Position numbers and translations under genes: made by a program. The notes under the pieces are model-generated. The model was not told the DNA's origin, did no database searches, and saw only the letters and a list, made by a program, of their open reading frames with translations. From CALLPQ01 sp038531745 (GTDB lineage: Bacteria > Pseudomonadota > Alphaproteobacteria > Caulobacterales > Parvularculaceae), in NCBI GenBank assembly GCA_038531745.1, contig JBCBBJ010000009.1:75218-139217 (forward strand): DNA of 64,000 nt, read 5' to 3'. This document shows, one piece after another, positions 53,746 to 62,167 of this stretch. The first letter of the stretch is position 1; each line of letters begins with the position of its first letter.

Positions 53746-54717
53746 TTACAAAGCCGTCTTGCGGAACAGGAGTGTCATGCGGTCTGACTCACCGATCGCC
53801 GTCATCTGCGCTTTCAGCTCTTCATTATCTGCGCTACCGCCCAAGGTGGGGGGCAAACGCCAGACGCGGTCCTCATTACTCGGCTGATCCTTCGGATTTG
53901 CATTGATTTCACTTTGGTCAACAAGCTCAAAACCGGCAGCGGTGAACGCCGTGATAACGGCACTTTGTTTCACATAGCCCTGATCGCCGGTGGCCCAACT
54001 GTCTTCATTGCCTTCGGGCCCGCGGTGTTGCACCACGCCTACAAAACCGCCCGGCTTCAGAACCCGTGAGGTTTCCTCCAGCGCGCTTGTGAGAAAACCG
54101 CCTTTTTCTTCAAACCGGTTCAAGTGATGCAAAGCGCGGATCATGAGTACAGCATCCGCCGTACCCGCCATTTCGTCAGGCATGTTGCCAAACGCAAAGG
54201 CTTTGACCGCGGCATCGTCCTCACCCCGCGTTTCGCCGGCATTTTTTGTCCAGCTTTGCGCCCAGCTCCGCCTCGCTTCCAAAAACTCTTCATTCACGAA
54301 GCCGCCAAACGCCGCCCACATCTCCGGATCGTAATCAACGCCCACAAGCGTGCCATCCGATCCCAGATAGGGCATCAAAATGCCCGTATACCAACCATTA
54401 TTGCCGGGCAGAACCTCCACCACGGTCATGCCGGGTTCAATCTTCAGGAATTCCAGCGTTGCTTTCGGGTTGCGGGCGCCATAGCGCGCTTTGATAGCCT
54501 CTGGTTGGCTTGCCAACACGCTGTCTAACCGCGCGCCGCTATCGGTTGCCATCACTTCAGGTTGCAAGGCCGTTTCAGGTGCTGGTGTCGCGTCTGTTGG
54601 TGTCGATGTCTCCGGTGCCGCCTCTGTGGTCGAAGGCGCTTGCGTTTCCGCTGGTGTTTCGCCAGAGCACGCGCCAAGGGCAAAGACCGCGACCGTGGAA
54701 AGGAAAAGATTTTTCAT
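53746..54717 (-). CDS. Predicted lipoprotein with a class I SAM-methyltransferase-like fold
   Basis: About 323 residues from the ATG at 54717. The signal peptide ends in the lipobox VFALGAC, then comes a Thr/Pro/Ala-rich linker (about 20-55). The methyltransferase-like core has motif I as VVEVLPGNNGWYTGIL, an acidic loop VGVDYDPEMW, and RALHHLNRFEEKGGFL with SRVLKPGGFVGVVQHR. Export of a SAM-binding domain is odd because SAM is cytoplasmic; motif I has Leu-Pro-Gly-Asn in place of the usual Gly-x-Gly, so it may have lost SAM binding. Related exported proteins occur in other proteobacteria, their function unknown. Confidence 0.85.
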   Translation of the reverse strand: MKNLFLSTVAVFALGACSGETPAETQAPSTTEAAPETSTPTDATPAPETALQPEVMATDSGARLDSVLASQPEAIKARYGARNPKATLEFLKIEPGMTVVEVLPGNNGWYTGILMPYLGSDGTLVGVDYDPEMWAAFGGFVNEEFLEARRSWAQSWTKNAGETRGEDDAAVKAFAFGNMPDEMAGTADAVLMIRALHHLNRFEEKGGFLTSALEETSRVLKPGGFVGVVQHRGPEGNEDSWATGDQGYVKQSAVITAFTAAGFELVDQSEINANPKDQPSNEDRVWRLPPTLGGSADNEELKAQMTAIGESDRMTLLFRKTAL

Positions 54718-54844
54718 AGGTAATCCCCATTGCTTCGATGCAGGGTGCATAGACCATTGCGCCGCCGCTGTTAACCAAGCGGCCAACAGATTGCAGGACT
54801 TTCACACTTCGCGTATGTGCCCACGGGCTGAATTTGATGACGTT

Positions 54845-56068
54845 TTAGTGGGCGCGGTTTGAATACCGCTTAAACTCCAACCGGGCGATGGACCGGCAAT
54901 GCACCTCATCGGGGCCATCTGCAAGCCGCAACGTGCGCAAGTGCGCGTAGCTTTGGGCAAGACCAAAGTCAGTGGTCACCCCGCCGCCGCCATGGGCCTG
55001 AATTGCGTCATCAATCACTTTCAGGGCCACACGCGGCGCCGCCACTTTGATCATGGCAATTTCCCCTTGGGCGGCTTTGTTGCCCACGGTATCCATCATC
55101 CAAGCAGCTTTGAGGGTTAGCAATCTCGTCATCTCAATATCGATGCGCGCTTCAGCAACGCGTTGCTCCCAGATTGAATGCTGGTAGATCGGCTTGCCAA
55201 ACGCCTCGCGGCTGACCAGCCGTTTAACCATTTTTTCCAGGGCAACTTCTGCTGCCCCAATCGTGCGCATGCAATGGTGTATCCGCCCGGGGCCAAGCCG
55301 GCCTTGCGCAATTTCAAAACCACGACCTTCGCCAAGCAGCATATTTTCCTTCGGTACCCGGACATTATCGAGTTCCACCTCCATATGCCCATGCGGTGCG
55401 TCGTCATAACCAAAGACCGGCAGATGGCGCAGAATTTTAACCCCTGGCGTATCAGCGGGAACCAGGATCATGGATTGTTGTTTATGGCGCTCGGCCGATT
55501 TGTCCGTCTTGCCCATAACGATATAGACTTTACAGCGCGGATCGCCCGCCCCTGATGACCACCATTTGCGCCCATTGATCACATAGTCATCGCCGTCGCG
55601 GGTGATTTCCGTTTCGATATTCGTGGCATCGGATGAAGCAACTTGCGGTTCTGTCATCAGGAAAGCGGATCTGATTTCGCCTGCCAAGAGAGGAGTAAGC
55701 CATTCTTCCTGCTGGGCAGGTGTCCCATATTTTGTCAGCACTTCCATATTGCCGGTATCGGGCGCTGCGCAATTGAAGACCTCCGGCGCGATATGACAGC
55801 GCCCGGTTAACTCCGCAATGGGTGCGTAGTCGGCATTTGACAGGCCAGGGCCATAATCTGGATCTGGATGAAACATATTCCACAACCCTGCAGCTTTGGC
55901 CTCGGATTTCAAGTCTTCAATGACAGGGGGCACTTTCCAGCGGGCATCCGGGCCAAAATCCGTATGCTGACGTTCATAGACTTCATTGCCCTCATAAACA
56001 TGGGCGTCCATAAAGTCAGAAACGCGTTTAAGATAGTCTTTACAACGGTCGGAATAGGCAAAATGCAT
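54845..56068 (-). CDS. Acyl-CoA dehydrogenase
   Basis: About 407 residues from an ATG at 56068 behind GAGGAG. The flavin/substrate motifs are complete: FLMTEPQVASSDATNIE, YVINGRKWWSSGAGD, and the C-terminal helix region IQAHGGGGVTTDFGLAQSYAHLRTLRLADGPDEV. The late position of the Gly-rich loop and the length fit the ACAD10/11-like group of acyl-CoA dehydrogenases. It oxidises an acyl-CoA with FAD, passing electrons to ETF. Chain-length specificity is not visible. Confidence 0.92.
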   Translation of the reverse strand: MHFAYSDRCKDYLKRVSDFMDAHVYEGNEVYERQHTDFGPDARWKVPPVIEDLKSEAKAAGLWNMFHPDPDYGPGLSNADYAPIAELTGRCHIAPEVFNCAAPDTGNMEVLTKYGTPAQQEEWLTPLLAGEIRSAFLMTEPQVASSDATNIETEITRDGDDYVINGRKWWSSGAGDPRCKVYIVMGKTDKSAERHKQQSMILVPADTPGVKILRHLPVFGYDDAPHGHMEVELDNVRVPKENMLLGEGRGFEIAQGRLGPGRIHHCMRTIGAAEVALEKMVKRLVSREAFGKPIYQHSIWEQRVAEARIDIEMTRLLTLKAAWMMDTVGNKAAQGEIAMIKVAAPRVALKVIDDAIQAHGGGGVTTDFGLAQSYAHLRTLRLADGPDEVHCRSIARLEFKRYSNRAH

Positions 56069-56187
56069 GGGAATGCTCCTCAACGGTACTTAATAGAGTA
56101 TCGCCTCAGCCGGCACGAGGGAAAGCAGAATTTACAGTTGACCCTGCGACTATTCCGGCTGTGGCGCGAAACTGACCGACCGGGCAC

Positions 56188-56823
56188 CTACCAGTGGCCC
56201 GAGCCCGGCCCGCCCTTGATCGGACCTTTGATGGCGTCTGTGACCCAGCCCGCATAGAGATCACCCGGTTGGGGGCGCACGTGCTCGCGGCCAACAAAAC
56301 ACGCCTCCACCCGGGCTGGATAAAAGCCGAACCAACCGGCAATTTGACCGTAGCCCATACCCAAATCGTCCAGTGGATCGGGGTAGCAAAAAGCCGCCTG
56401 CCGCGCGTGCAGATCGTGAGAAACAACGTCATAATAAACCGCCGCTCCCTTCCATTCGCACACAGATAAAGCGTCAGTTTCAACCAACATGGTCAAATCC
56501 ACATCCTCCGGCGGGAAATACCAGACCGGCGCACCCGCCGTCTCACAAATGCGCAAGGCGCGGTGGGATTTGGCCAGGGTTTTTCGGTCGAAGATCACTG
56601 TGGCCACGATGGGCCCCCCGGTCGCCATCTTCATGGAAACATCTTTAGTATTGGGGTCGGCAATGGGCCCCGGCGGGCGGACCTCCGGTGGGCGCGGATA
56701 ATCCCAAACGGATTCCTCGCCCGGGCCGATGGGGTCAGCCGGTGGCTTTGGCCCCGCCCCCCAACCAGAGCGGTGCACCGCCACGCGGCGCAGCAGTTGG
56801 TCTTTTGATGGTAAGTCTGCCAC
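56188..56823 (-). CDS. DUF427 domain-containing protein
   Basis: 211 residues. The family core is visible: VIFDRKTLAKSHRALRICETAGAPVWYFPPEDV, the ALSVCEWKGAAVYYDVV segment, AAFCYPDPLDD and the terminal FYPARVEACFVGREHV with YAGWVTDAIKGPIKG. A Pro-rich N-terminus of about 50 residues precedes it. DUF427 proteins have a compact beta fold and no settled function. It lies 119 bp upstream of the acyl-CoA dehydrogenase on the same strand. Confidence 0.88.
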   Translation of the reverse strand: MADLPSKDQLLRRVAVHRSGWGAGPKPPADPIGPGEESVWDYPRPPEVRPPGPIADPNTKDVSMKMATGGPIVATVIFDRKTLAKSHRALRICETAGAPVWYFPPEDVDLTMLVETDALSVCEWKGAAVYYDVVSHDLHARQAAFCYPDPLDDLGMGYGQIAGWFGFYPARVEACFVGREHVRPQPGDLYAGWVTDAIKGPIKGGPGSGHW

Positions 56824-56884
56824 GCTGATGGCCTCTCTTTACGTCCGACAGACTATACGCCGTTTTTTGGGGCGTTGGCCTAGG

Positions 56885-57358
56885 CTATTTGCGCCGAGCG
56901 CGAAAAAAATCCCGCAACAGTTTGCCCGCTTCCGCCGCAAAAGGGCCGTGGTCAACCGCCGGGCGCCAGTGGCATGTGGAATGATCAAAAACCTTTGGCC
57001 CGTGCCAAACACCGCCGCCCTTGGGGTCGGATGCGGCGATCACCAGCCGCTCAACCCGCGCGTGGGAAATGGCACCAGCACACATGGCACATGGCTCTAA
57101 CGTCACAAAAAGCGTGGTGCCCGCAAGCCGAAAATTATTCTGCGCCAGAGCCGCCACCCGCAGCACATTCATTTCTGCATGCCCTGTGGGGTCAGGCACG
57201 CTGCGTGTCGTGTTACCCGAACCCGCGACAACGGCGCCGTTATTATCCACAAGAACAGCCCCCACCGGCACCTCGCCCCGCACCCCGGCCGAGCGCGCTT
57301 CTTCAAGCGCAAGTCCCATGAACCGTGCGTCGTTGGTAATTGGTGCGTTTCTTTCCAC
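56885..57358 (-). CDS. tadA: tRNA(Arg) adenosine-34 deaminase TadA
   Basis: About 157 residues. The zinc-deaminase motifs are GHAEMNVLR (His and catalytic Glu) and PCAMCAGAISHAR (two Cys ligands). It makes inosine at the wobble position of tRNA-Arg. The start is unsure: a GTG at 57358 gives a normal N-terminus; an ATG at 57319 is 13 codons shorter, and the frame is open to 57442. None has a clear Shine-Dalgarno. It is divergent from the pseudouridine synthase gene. Confidence 0.92.
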   Translation of the reverse strand: MERNAPITNDARFMGLALEEARSAGVRGEVPVGAVLVDNNGAVVAGSGNTTRSVPDPTGHAEMNVLRVAALAQNNFRLAGTTLFVTLEPCAMCAGAISHARVERLVIAASDPKGGGVWHGPKVFDHSTCHWRPAVDHGPFAAEAGKLLRDFFRARRK

Positions 57359-57430
57359 CGAGAGACTATCGCGCAGCCCCTCAGCTGATGCTAGACGGTG
57401 ACGATGGAAAAGACTTCTGACAAGGTAAGA

Positions 57431-58192
57431 ATGCAAATACATACCACCGCGCCCGACGGCGAGCGCATTGCTAAATATCTTGCCCGGGCGGGGGTTGCCT
57501 CGCGCCGGGAGGTGGAGCGGATGATTGCCCAGGGCATTGTCACCGTTGATGGCACCGTCTTAACGACCCCGGCTTTCAAAGTGACGTCAGCGATGGATAT
57601 CCGCGTGGATGGTACCCGCGTGGGCAAGGCCGACCGGGCCCGCGTCTGGCGCTATCACAAGCCGGACAATCTCGTGACAACCCACGCGGACCCGCAAGGG
57701 CGCCGCACCGTTTTTCAGGCGCTGGAGAGCCAGTTGCCACGCGTGATCTCCGTGGGGCGGCTTGATCTGACAACGGAAGGGTTATTGCTACTCACTAATG
57801 ATGGTGGCCTTGCCCGGACGCTGGAATTACCCAGTACCGGCTGGACCCGGCGATATCGCGTGCGCGCCTGGGGCCGGGTCTCGCAAGGCCAGCTTGACGC
57901 CTTACAAGATGGAATCACTGTCGACGGCATTGCTTATGGGCCAATCCGCGCCAACGTCGATAGTCAGCAAGGGGATAATGTGTGGGTGACATTATCAATC
58001 AAGGAGGGCAAGAACCGCGAAGTCCGCACCATTATGCGTGCCCTTGACCTGCAGGTGAACCGGCTGATCCGCACCGCCTATGGCCCGTTTCAGCTCGGCA
58101 AGCTAAGTCGGGGGGCGGTCGAGGAAGTGACACCCAAACAGCTGAAAGATCAGCTCGGCAAAAAAATCTGTACGCAAATCGGTTTAGAGTAA
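57431..58192 (+). CDS. RsuA/RluB-family pseudouridine synthase
   Basis: About 253 residues; I use the ATG at 57431, six bases after AAGGT, rather than the upstream GTG (57398) or ATG (57404). An S4 RNA-binding domain (ERIAKYLARAGVASRREVERM) precedes the catalytic domain, with the nucleophile Asp in VGRLDLTTEGLLLLTND and the later GKNREVRTIMRAL motif. Family members modify 16S or 23S rRNA; from context with rsmD and tadA an RluB-like role is likely. The DUF4169 gene begins five bases after its stop. Confidence 0.92.
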   Translation: MQIHTTAPDGERIAKYLARAGVASRREVERMIAQGIVTVDGTVLTTPAFKVTSAMDIRVDGTRVGKADRARVWRYHKPDNLVTTHADPQGRRTVFQALESQLPRVISVGRLDLTTEGLLLLTNDGGLARTLELPSTGWTRRYRVRAWGRVSQGQLDALQDGITVDGIAYGPIRANVDSQQGDNVWVTLSIKEGKNREVRTIMRALDLQVNRLIRTAYGPFQLGKLSRGAVEEVTPKQLKDQLGKKICTQIGLE

Positions 58193-58196
58193 AGCA

Positions 58197-58397
58197 ATGC
58201 CCAATGAAGTCGTTAACCTGAAACAAGCCCGGAAAAAGCGCAAACGCGCCGCCAAAGCGAGCAAAGCCAAAACCAATCGCGAAAAATTCGGCCGCACGAA
58301 ACTGGAAAAAGCCATGGCTGATCGGGACAAGGCAACTTCCGACGCCCTTCTCGACGGCCACAAGATAGAAGGTTGCGACACCGATCCACAGGGCTAA
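58197..58397 (+). CDS. DUF4169 family small basic protein
   Basis: 66 residues, Lys/Arg/Ala-rich, starting MPNEVVNLKQARKKRKRA and ending in a DGHKIE element, which matches small alphaproteobacterial DUF4169 proteins. It is predicted to be one helix. The function is unknown; the charge suggests RNA or ribosome contact. It is placed directly behind the pseudouridine synthase and is probably co-transcribed with it. Confidence 0.78.
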   Translation: MPNEVVNLKQARKKRKRAAKASKAKTNREKFGRTKLEKAMADRDKATSDALLDGHKIEGCDTDPQG

Positions 58398-58461
58398 GGC
58401 GCGTCTGGCACTGGACACGACACCGGCGCCTCATCAGAGCCAGAGTGGTTGTACCACGTAG

Positions 58462-59229
58462 CTAATCAGCAGACGCCTGAAGAAATCTCTTCTTATTGCC
58501 CTCTAGCACAATAGCGGTCAGGACACCGTTCCAGACGGCACCGGTATCGACGCAAATTCGCCAGCCCTTATCGACCACTTTTTTTGCTGACTGATGGCCA
58601 TGAATAACAATTTTATCCGGGCGCTGATCGGTGGGTGCGCTATGGAATTCACCGCGAACCCACATTTGATCGCGCTCGGTTTGTTCGTCTAGCGGCACAC
58701 CCGGTTTAATGCCTGCATGCACGAACAAATAATCCCCGATGACTTTCCGGACCGATAGCCCATGTAGGAACTGGCGATGGGCTTCTGGGAGAACAGCACC
58801 AAGCTCCCGGGCGAGATCACGCGGCTCGCGCGCTGCGCTAACGCGCACCCCATAATTCGACAATGTCTCCTCTCCTCCCCAATCGAGCCAATGCACATGC
58901 TCATCGGGATCGGCAAGAAATCCCAGCAATTCATCTTCGTGATTGCCTTTCAAACAAATCAGCGACGGGTCGGTTTTTTGCCGTGCGATCAACCGATCAA
59001 GCACACCCGGACTATCGGGCCCACGATCCACATAGTCGCCCAAGGTAATTATCGTGCGCGCACCGGGGGCAAGATCGGCACTATCCACGTCAATAAAATC
59101 CAATAGGCGATCAAGAAGGTCGGCGCAGCCATGCACATCGCCAATCGCATAAACCCGGGTTCCAGCGGGTATATGCGCCTTGCGGCCACCGGGGTGGATC
59201 GCATCCATTAATGATCGTGCATTTAGCAT
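58462..59229 (-). CDS. Metallophosphoesterase, bacterial PPP-type phosphatase
   Basis: 255 residues. The four phosphoesterase blocks are present: VYAIGDVHGCADLLDRLL, TLGDYVDRGPDSPGVLDRLI, LICLKGNHEDELLGFL, and the later IVIHGHQSAKKVV. These supply the di-metal ligands (Asp, His, Asp, Asn, His). Such enzymes may be Ser/Thr phosphatases or diadenosine tetraphosphatase-like; the substrate is not visible. It is divergent from galE and converges on the DUF4169 gene. Confidence 0.92.
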   Translation of the reverse strand: MLNARSLMDAIHPGGRKAHIPAGTRVYAIGDVHGCADLLDRLLDFIDVDSADLAPGARTIITLGDYVDRGPDSPGVLDRLIARQKTDPSLICLKGNHEDELLGFLADPDEHVHWLDWGGEETLSNYGVRVSAAREPRDLARELGAVLPEAHRQFLHGLSVRKVIGDYLFVHAGIKPGVPLDEQTERDQMWVRGEFHSAPTDQRPDKIVIHGHQSAKKVVDKGWRICVDTGAVWNGVLTAIVLEGNKKRFLQASAD

Positions 59230-59443
59230 TGTGCGCCTCCGGCTTTATTTCACACGCCTTTGCGCAAAAGCCCAGCATTGGTTTATCGAACAAGAACGTA
59301 GTCACCCCGCCGCTGGCGAACGACCATTCTGGCCCGGCAGGCCCGGTGACGATATGCTATACAGGGTCGCCGGGGATTCGAGATGTTCGGCGGCCAGATC
59401 GGTCTGTCAAAAGACGCGACCACGAGCAAAACGGGAGACAAGT

Positions 59444-60463
59444 GTGACAATTCTGGTGACCGGCGGGGCGGGCTATGTGGGCGCCCATATGTTGCTGGCG
59501 CTGGAGGCAGCGGGCGAGCCCGCAGTTGCGCTCGACGACCTGTCCACGGGGGTTGCCGACCGGGTTCCAGCCTCCATTACCTTGATCATTGGAAATTGCG
59601 GTGATCAGCGTTTGCTGGAACAGATTTTCCGCGACCATGCCATCACTGAGGTCATTCACTTCGCGGGCTCGATCCTGGTCTCCGAAGCGCTGAGCCGGCC
59701 GATCGATTACTACCGCAATAATGTGGTGAACACGCTGAACCTGATCGACGCCATTATCGCCCATAAGATCGACCGTTTTATCTTCTCCTCCACTGCCGCG
59801 GTCTATGGAAAGCCGGATCGTATTCCGGTGTCCGAAACGGCAATCCACCAATCGCTGACGGCCTATGGAGCGTCCATGGCCATGAGCGAGCGGATCCTCG
59901 CCGATGCCACGCGTGCCCACGGCCTTGATCATGTGGTGTTGCGCTATTTCAATGTGGCGGGCGCGGATCCTGACCTGCGCGCCGGGGAAATGGGCAAGCC
60001 CAGCCACCTGATCAAAGTGGCCACACAGATCGCCGTGGGTTCGCGCCGCGAAGCGCTGCAGATTTATGGGAATGATTATCCGACCCCCGACGGTACAGCG
60101 ATCCGCGATTACATCCATGTGAGCGACCTTGCGGACGCGCACCTGTCCGCCCTTAGCCATTTACGTGATGGCGGGCCCTCATTAGTGCTGAATTGCGGAT
60201 ATGGTCGCGGTTACTCTGTGTACGAAGTGATAGATGCCGTTGAGCGGGTCAGCGGCGCCAGAATTCCCGTGGAAAAGGTGAGCCGGCGGGAGGGCGATGC
60301 CCCGCAACTGATTGCCGATAGCGCCGCCATTCGCACGACGCTGGATTGGCGCCCACGCTATGATGATCTCGATTTCATTATCCGTACTGCTATGAATTGG
60401 GAGCGAAAGCTGGGCGAAGGCGACGGTAAAAGCGAGGCTGGCTCAACGGATAAAAACGAATGA
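59444..60463 (+). CDS. galE: UDP-glucose 4-epimerase
   Basis: 339 residues from a GTG at 59444 behind GGGAG; it gives the standard (V)TILVTGGAGYVGAHM start. NAD-binding GGAGYVGAH, then catalytic Ser in FIFSSTAAVYGKPD, and the DYPTPDGTAIRDYIHVSDLADAHL stretch typical of GalE. The usual YxxxK is altered: the matching place reads YGASMAMSE, with Met instead of Lys, so the catalytic Lys must be checked. It interconverts UDP-glucose and UDP-galactose for surface sugars. The stop overlaps vanZ by four bases. Confidence 0.88.
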   Translation: MTILVTGGAGYVGAHMLLALEAAGEPAVALDDLSTGVADRVPASITLIIGNCGDQRLLEQIFRDHAITEVIHFAGSILVSEALSRPIDYYRNNVVNTLNLIDAIIAHKIDRFIFSSTAAVYGKPDRIPVSETAIHQSLTAYGASMAMSERILADATRAHGLDHVVLRYFNVAGADPDLRAGEMGKPSHLIKVATQIAVGSRREALQIYGNDYPTPDGTAIRDYIHVSDLADAHLSALSHLRDGGPSLVLNCGYGRGYSVYEVIDAVERVSGARIPVEKVSRREGDAPQLIADSAAIRTTLDWRPRYDDLDFIIRTAMNWERKLGEGDGKSEAGSTDKNE

Positions 60464-60930
60464 GCGGCCTGCGTTTAATCATCGGTGCCCGCGTCTTTTT
60501 CGCGCTTCTCTTTATTTATGTCACGGCGCAATCGCTGGTGCCGGCGCCTGATATGCCCGATGAAGGCGCCGCGCTAGCGCGTTGGCTTGCCGCGCTCATC
60601 CTCGGCGGGGCGCAGCATGCTGACAAAGTTACCCATTTTCTCGTTTATGCCCTGCTCGGTTTTTTTGCCGGCGCCAGCGTGCCCCTCCTGCCCCACCAAC
60701 TGGGCAAGAAAGTAGGAAGATACAGCGTTTATCTGCTGCTTGCGCTCAGTCTTTACGGTCTTGTTTTGGAAGGCATACAGCATTTGGGCGGCGTCCGTCG
60801 TGGTGACTGGGCCGATGCGCTTGCCAATATTCTTGGCGCAATCGCCGGGGTGACCGCTTTTTTGGTGGCCGCTTGGGTGACCTATCGAATGGTCGCGTCG
60901 CGTAATACCCCTTGGCACTCCTCTTTATGA
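60460..60930 (+). CDS. VanZ-like membrane protein
   Basis: 156 residues with four hydrophobic helices (about 5-25, 60-78, 88-107, 118-140). The VanZ-like pattern is HADKVTHFLVYALLGFFAG and LVLEGIQHLGGVRRGDWADALANILGAIAG, the latter with the E-x-x-Q and R-x-x-x-x-x-D-x-x-x-N residues. VanZ proteins contribute to teicoplanin resistance in Gram-positives; in Gram-negatives the function is unknown. ATGA overlaps on both sides place it in the galE-vanZ-kdsB operon. Confidence 0.86.
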   Translation: MSGLRLIIGARVFFALLFIYVTAQSLVPAPDMPDEGAALARWLAALILGGAQHADKVTHFLVYALLGFFAGASVPLLPHQLGKKVGRYSVYLLLALSLYGLVLEGIQHLGGVRRGDWADALANILGAIAGVTAFLVAAWVTYRMVASRNTPWHSSL

Positions 60931-61670
60931 AAACAGCCATCATCATCCCGGCCCGCTATGGGGCAACCCGGCTACCAGGCAAATTGCTGTTGGCAGAAAC
61001 CGGCAAAACCTTACTCCAGCATAGCTGGGAACGGGCCTGCGCGGTCACGGGGGTGGATCGTGTTTTAATCGCCACCGATGATATGCGGATCAAAACGGAG
61101 GCCGAACGCTTTGGCGCAAATGCTGTCATGACCCGGACTGATCATCCCGCCGGCAGTAACCGCGTTGCGGAAGCGGCCGCCACAGTGGACGCAGACCTGA
61201 TCATAAATCTGCAGGGCGATGAACCGGAAATTGATCCCCATGCGGTTGCCCATCTGATTTCAATAGCCAAGGTGGAAAAGAGTTTTGCAGCAACGCTCGC
61301 CTGCCCCTTTCCGAATACCAACGATAAGGGCCCCGGCTCCGCCCATGATCCAAATTGTGTGAAGGTCGTGATGGGCGTGGAGAAAAACGCAAAAACACGC
61401 GCCCAGCGCGCTCTTTATTTTTCCCGGTCAGCGGTGCCCCATGGCGGGCCCTATTTTTTGCATATCGGTCTTTATGCCTTTCGCGCCGATGCGTTGCAGC
61501 GCTTTGCCGCCGCACCGCCAACCGCGCTTGAGCAAACTGAAAGCCTGGAGCAATTGCGGATCCTGGAGATGGGGGAGAGCGTTGCCGTTGGTCTCGTTAA
61601 ATCGCATGTACCCGGAATAGACACCCGGGCAGACTATGATGCATTTGTAAGCCGCCACCGCGCGGGCTAA
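60927..61670 (+). CDS. kdsB: 3-deoxy-manno-octulosonate cytidylyltransferase (CMP-Kdo synthetase)
   Basis: About 247 residues from the ATG at 60927, which overlaps the vanZ stop. Nucleotidyltransferase fold: IIIPARYGATRLPGKLLL, the ERACAVTGVDRVLIATDD strand, the NLQGDEPEIDP metal/substrate loop and the ALYFSRSAVPHG region. It activates Kdo as CMP-Kdo for the inner core of lipopolysaccharide, so the organism makes LPS. A bidirectional terminator lies 42 bp downstream. Confidence 0.95.
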   Translation: MKTAIIIPARYGATRLPGKLLLAETGKTLLQHSWERACAVTGVDRVLIATDDMRIKTEAERFGANAVMTRTDHPAGSNRVAEAAATVDADLIINLQGDEPEIDPHAVAHLISIAKVEKSFAATLACPFPNTNDKGPGSAHDPNCVKVVMGVEKNAKTRAQRALYFSRSAVPHGGPYFLHIGLYAFRADALQRFAAAPPTALEQTESLEQLRILEMGESVAVGLVKSHVPGIDTRADYDAFVSRHRAG

Positions 61671-61711
61671 CACGAAACCGTAAAAACAGCATCAAATGAG
61701 ATATCAAAAAC

Positions 61712-61741
61712 AAAAAAGCGGACCTTGCGATCCGCTTTTTC
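61712..61741. terminator. Bidirectional rho-independent terminator between kdsB and small gene 1
   Basis: AAAAAGCGGA pairs with TCCGCTTTTT (ten base pairs, eight-base loop), giving a T-tract on both strands. It ends the galE-vanZ-kdsB transcript on the plus strand and the 33-residue peptide transcript on the minus strand. Confidence 0.88.
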
Positions 61742-61780
61742 GTGATAGTCGAGGCGCCGAAACCGACGCGTAAATGGCAT

Positions 61781-61882
61781 CTATGCGATCCCGCTGGTGA
61801 TTTGGCTTGCCGCATAAAAAGCCGGGGCAAAAGCAGCGGCGATAACAAAGATGGCTGAGAATGAACGGAATGTGTTTTTCAT
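61781..61882 (-). CDS. 33-residue hydrophobic peptide, small paralogue 1
   Basis: ATG at 61882 preceded by AGGAGAGACCC at good distance; stop TAG at 61781-61783; own terminator 40 bp later. The product starts MKNTFRSF, has a hydrophobic core SAIFVIAAAFAPAFYAAS and ends QITSGIA. It is the same length as the product of 62168-62269 and shares about 14 of 33 positions with it, including S-A-I-x-V-x-A, F-x-P-A-x-Y and S-x-I-x-S-G. Expected to be a single-span membrane peptide, or a cleaved exported one. Function unknown. Confidence 0.72.
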   Translation of the reverse strand: MKNTFRSFSAIFVIAAAFAPAFYAASQITSGIA

Positions 61883-62096
61883 GGGTCTCTCCTGTGTTGA
61901 TACCTTGTCGTTACCAGTTGGATATAGTCCGCTCAGGAACCAAGTAACAGGCGATCACACCTTCGTTAGTCGCAACAATTCATCCTTCTATCGAATGGAA
62001 AATTGGTTTTTTCGATTGATCCTATCGACCATTCCGCTCACCGAACAGGGCCCTTTTTGGTCGTCGACAGGCGTCGGTGCAGGATGCAATAGACGC

Positions 62097-62125
62097 AAAA
62101 AAAAGGCGGATCCGAAGATCCGCCT
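62097..62125 (-). terminator. Rho-independent terminator of small gene 2
   Basis: Read on the minus strand, AGGCGGATC pairs with GATCCGCCT around a TTCG tetraloop, followed by eight T. A nine-base-pair stem closed by C(UUCG)G is very stable. It lies 43 bp after the stop of the 33-residue ORF at 62168. Confidence 0.9.
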
Positions 62126-62167
62126 GAAGTTGGGGCAAGGGGTCAGTGGGACGGTCAAAAGCCCGGA

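Noticed and set aside
59357..60160. Minus-strand 267-codon frame opposite galE
   Set aside because: Antisense shadow of galE; no Shine-Dalgarno and no recognisable motif.
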